DNA from: CAZAMT01 sp964486145
GTDB lineage: Bacteria; Bacteroidota; Bacteroidia; Bacteroidales; JAAAOM01
Direction: 5' to 3'
DNA length: 7,887 nucleotides
Assembly: GCA_964486145.1 (NCBI GenBank)
Contig: CAZAMT010000191.1
Coordinates: forward strand, 1 to 7,887
Below, piece after piece: positions 7,252 through 7,887 of this stretch (position 1 is the first letter of the stretch; each line of letters starts with the position of its first letter). The notes beneath the pieces are model-generated. The model had not been told where the DNA came from, ran no database searches, and saw only the letters and a program-made list of their open reading frames with translations. The translations under genes and the position numbers were made by a program.

Positions 7252-7887
7252 CTATTTGGTAATATTGATTGACTGTGTTATTTGATCCTTACCTGATCGC
7301 AATATTACAAAATAGATTCCTGTTTCAAGGTCGGTAACATCTACCTGGTGTTGATTTGTACCTGTCGGCATCACAACTCCGTTGACCCCGGTTTTAACTT
7401 TGGTTCCAAGAATGTTGTAAATTTCAATGCTTACTTCTGCTCTTTCTTTCAGGCTAAATCTGATATTCATCAGAGATGAAGCCGGATTCGGGTACACATT
7501 GAAATTATCATCCTCAAATACAAATAATTCTGTGTTGGTTGCATCATCTGGCAGCAATACAGCGTCAATGACATGAACTACTCCGTTACCTGCTTCGAGG
7601 TCAGGAATGATCACCTGGGCACCGTTGACAAACACATCACCATCGGAAATTTCAATCATAATGCTGTCGCCGAGCAGTGTTTCCACTTTCATACCATCCT
7701 CCAGGTCGCCAGACATTACCTTACCTGACACAACATGGTATTGCAGAATTTCAGCCAGGTCACCTGTTGGATCAGCCAGTAAATCATCCAGTGTACCAGC
7801 AGGAAGCGCACCGAAAGCATCGTCGGTTGGAGCAAAAACAGTAAACGGACCATCACCGGATAAGTCGTCGGCCAGTTCGGCTGCAAT
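7252..7887 (-). CDS. Secreted FAS1 (fasciclin) domain protein with C-terminal T9SS sorting domain, partial
   Basis: The frame is open to the right edge, so the N terminus with the signal peptide and any further FAS1 repeats lies outside; 211 residues are visible. A GTG at 7731 is an internal valine, not the start. Visible residues 1-114 are a FAS1 domain: FTVFAPTDDAF (15-25) is the H1 motif, YHVV (50-53) the conserved central motif, and GVVHVIDAVLLP (102-113) the H2 motif. FAS1 domains mediate adhesion to cells, matrix or polysaccharide. After a short acidic linker, residues about 125-211 form a type A T9SS sorting domain: YPNPASS (132-138), IEIYNILGTKV, then TGIYFVILRSG and a basic end. Such domains direct export by PorU/PorV-type machinery and attachment at the surface or release. 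The gene converges on the operon with 25 bases between stop codons and shares its terminator; it has no evident functional link to the operon. Confidence 0.93.
   Translation of the reverse strand: MAAELADDLSGDGPFTVFAPTDDAFGALPAGTLDDLLADPTGDLAEILQYHVVSGKVMSGDLEDGMKVETLLGDSIMIEISDGDVFVNGAQVIIPDLEAGNGVVHVIDAVLLPDDATNTELFVFEDDNFNVYPNPASSLMNIRFSLKERAEVSIEIYNILGTKVKTGVNGVVMPTGTNQHQVDVTDLETGIYFVILRSGKDQITQSINITK

Noticed and set aside
7252..7731. Short minus-strand gene starting at the GTG at 7731
   Set aside because: The frame remains open to 7887 and the upstream codons complete the FAS1 domain (FTVFAPTDDAF, YHVV), so the GTG is an internal valine and the gene is simply cut by the window edge.
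1..7887. CRISPR arrays, tRNA or rRNA genes, insertion sequences, integrase or attachment sites
   Set aside because: No regularly spaced repeats, cloverleaf-like or rRNA-like segments, transposase motifs or flanking duplications were seen on either strand.

Overview
The window looks like part of a Bacteroidota chromosome. The evidence is a TonB-dependent receptor with an N-terminal carboxypeptidase-like domain, a DUF4249 lipoprotein, a protein ending in a type IX secretion (T9SS) sorting domain, AT-rich DNA, and starts preceded by A-rich sequence without Shine-Dalgarno motifs. The exact lineage cannot be read from the sequence; a marine or gut-type Bacteroidia/Marinilabiliales-like organism would fit, but this is a guess.

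Layout. Positions 1-132 hold no gene. They contain a poly-T/poly-A inverted repeat that resembles a dispersed Bacteroidota intergenic repeat, then a short GC hairpin that could end transcription of a gene outside the window. From about 274 to 7226 four plus-strand genes lie head to tail with overlaps of 17 and 11 bases and a gap of 12 bases, so they are very probably one operon: (1) a small secreted protein of unknown function, (2) a 923-residue TonB-dependent outer-membrane receptor with STN-like, carboxypeptidase-like, plug and barrel regions, (3) a 380-residue DUF4249 outer-membrane lipoprotein, and (4) a 766-residue exported protein that starts with a macroglobulin MG2-like domain and carries a TonB-plug-like domain near its C terminus but no barrel. 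On the minus strand, converging from the right edge, is the 3' part of a gene for a secreted FAS1 (fasciclin) protein with a C-terminal T9SS sorting domain.

How the genes may work together. Gene 2 is expected to import an unknown ligand across the outer membrane using TonB energy. The DUF4249 lipoprotein is a recurrent neighbour of such receptors and may be a surface or periplasmic partner, much as SusD is for SusC, though its role is not established. The MG2/plug-like protein and the small secreted protein would complete an envelope-located system. No enzyme, regulator or transporter in the window identifies the substrate.

The most notable items are the four-gene envelope cassette, the barrel-less plug-like domain inside its last gene, and the convergent junction. 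At that junction a perfect 13-base-pair hairpin, with a competing 10-base-pair hairpin, serves as a probable bidirectional terminator and contains the stop codon and last codons of the fourth gene.
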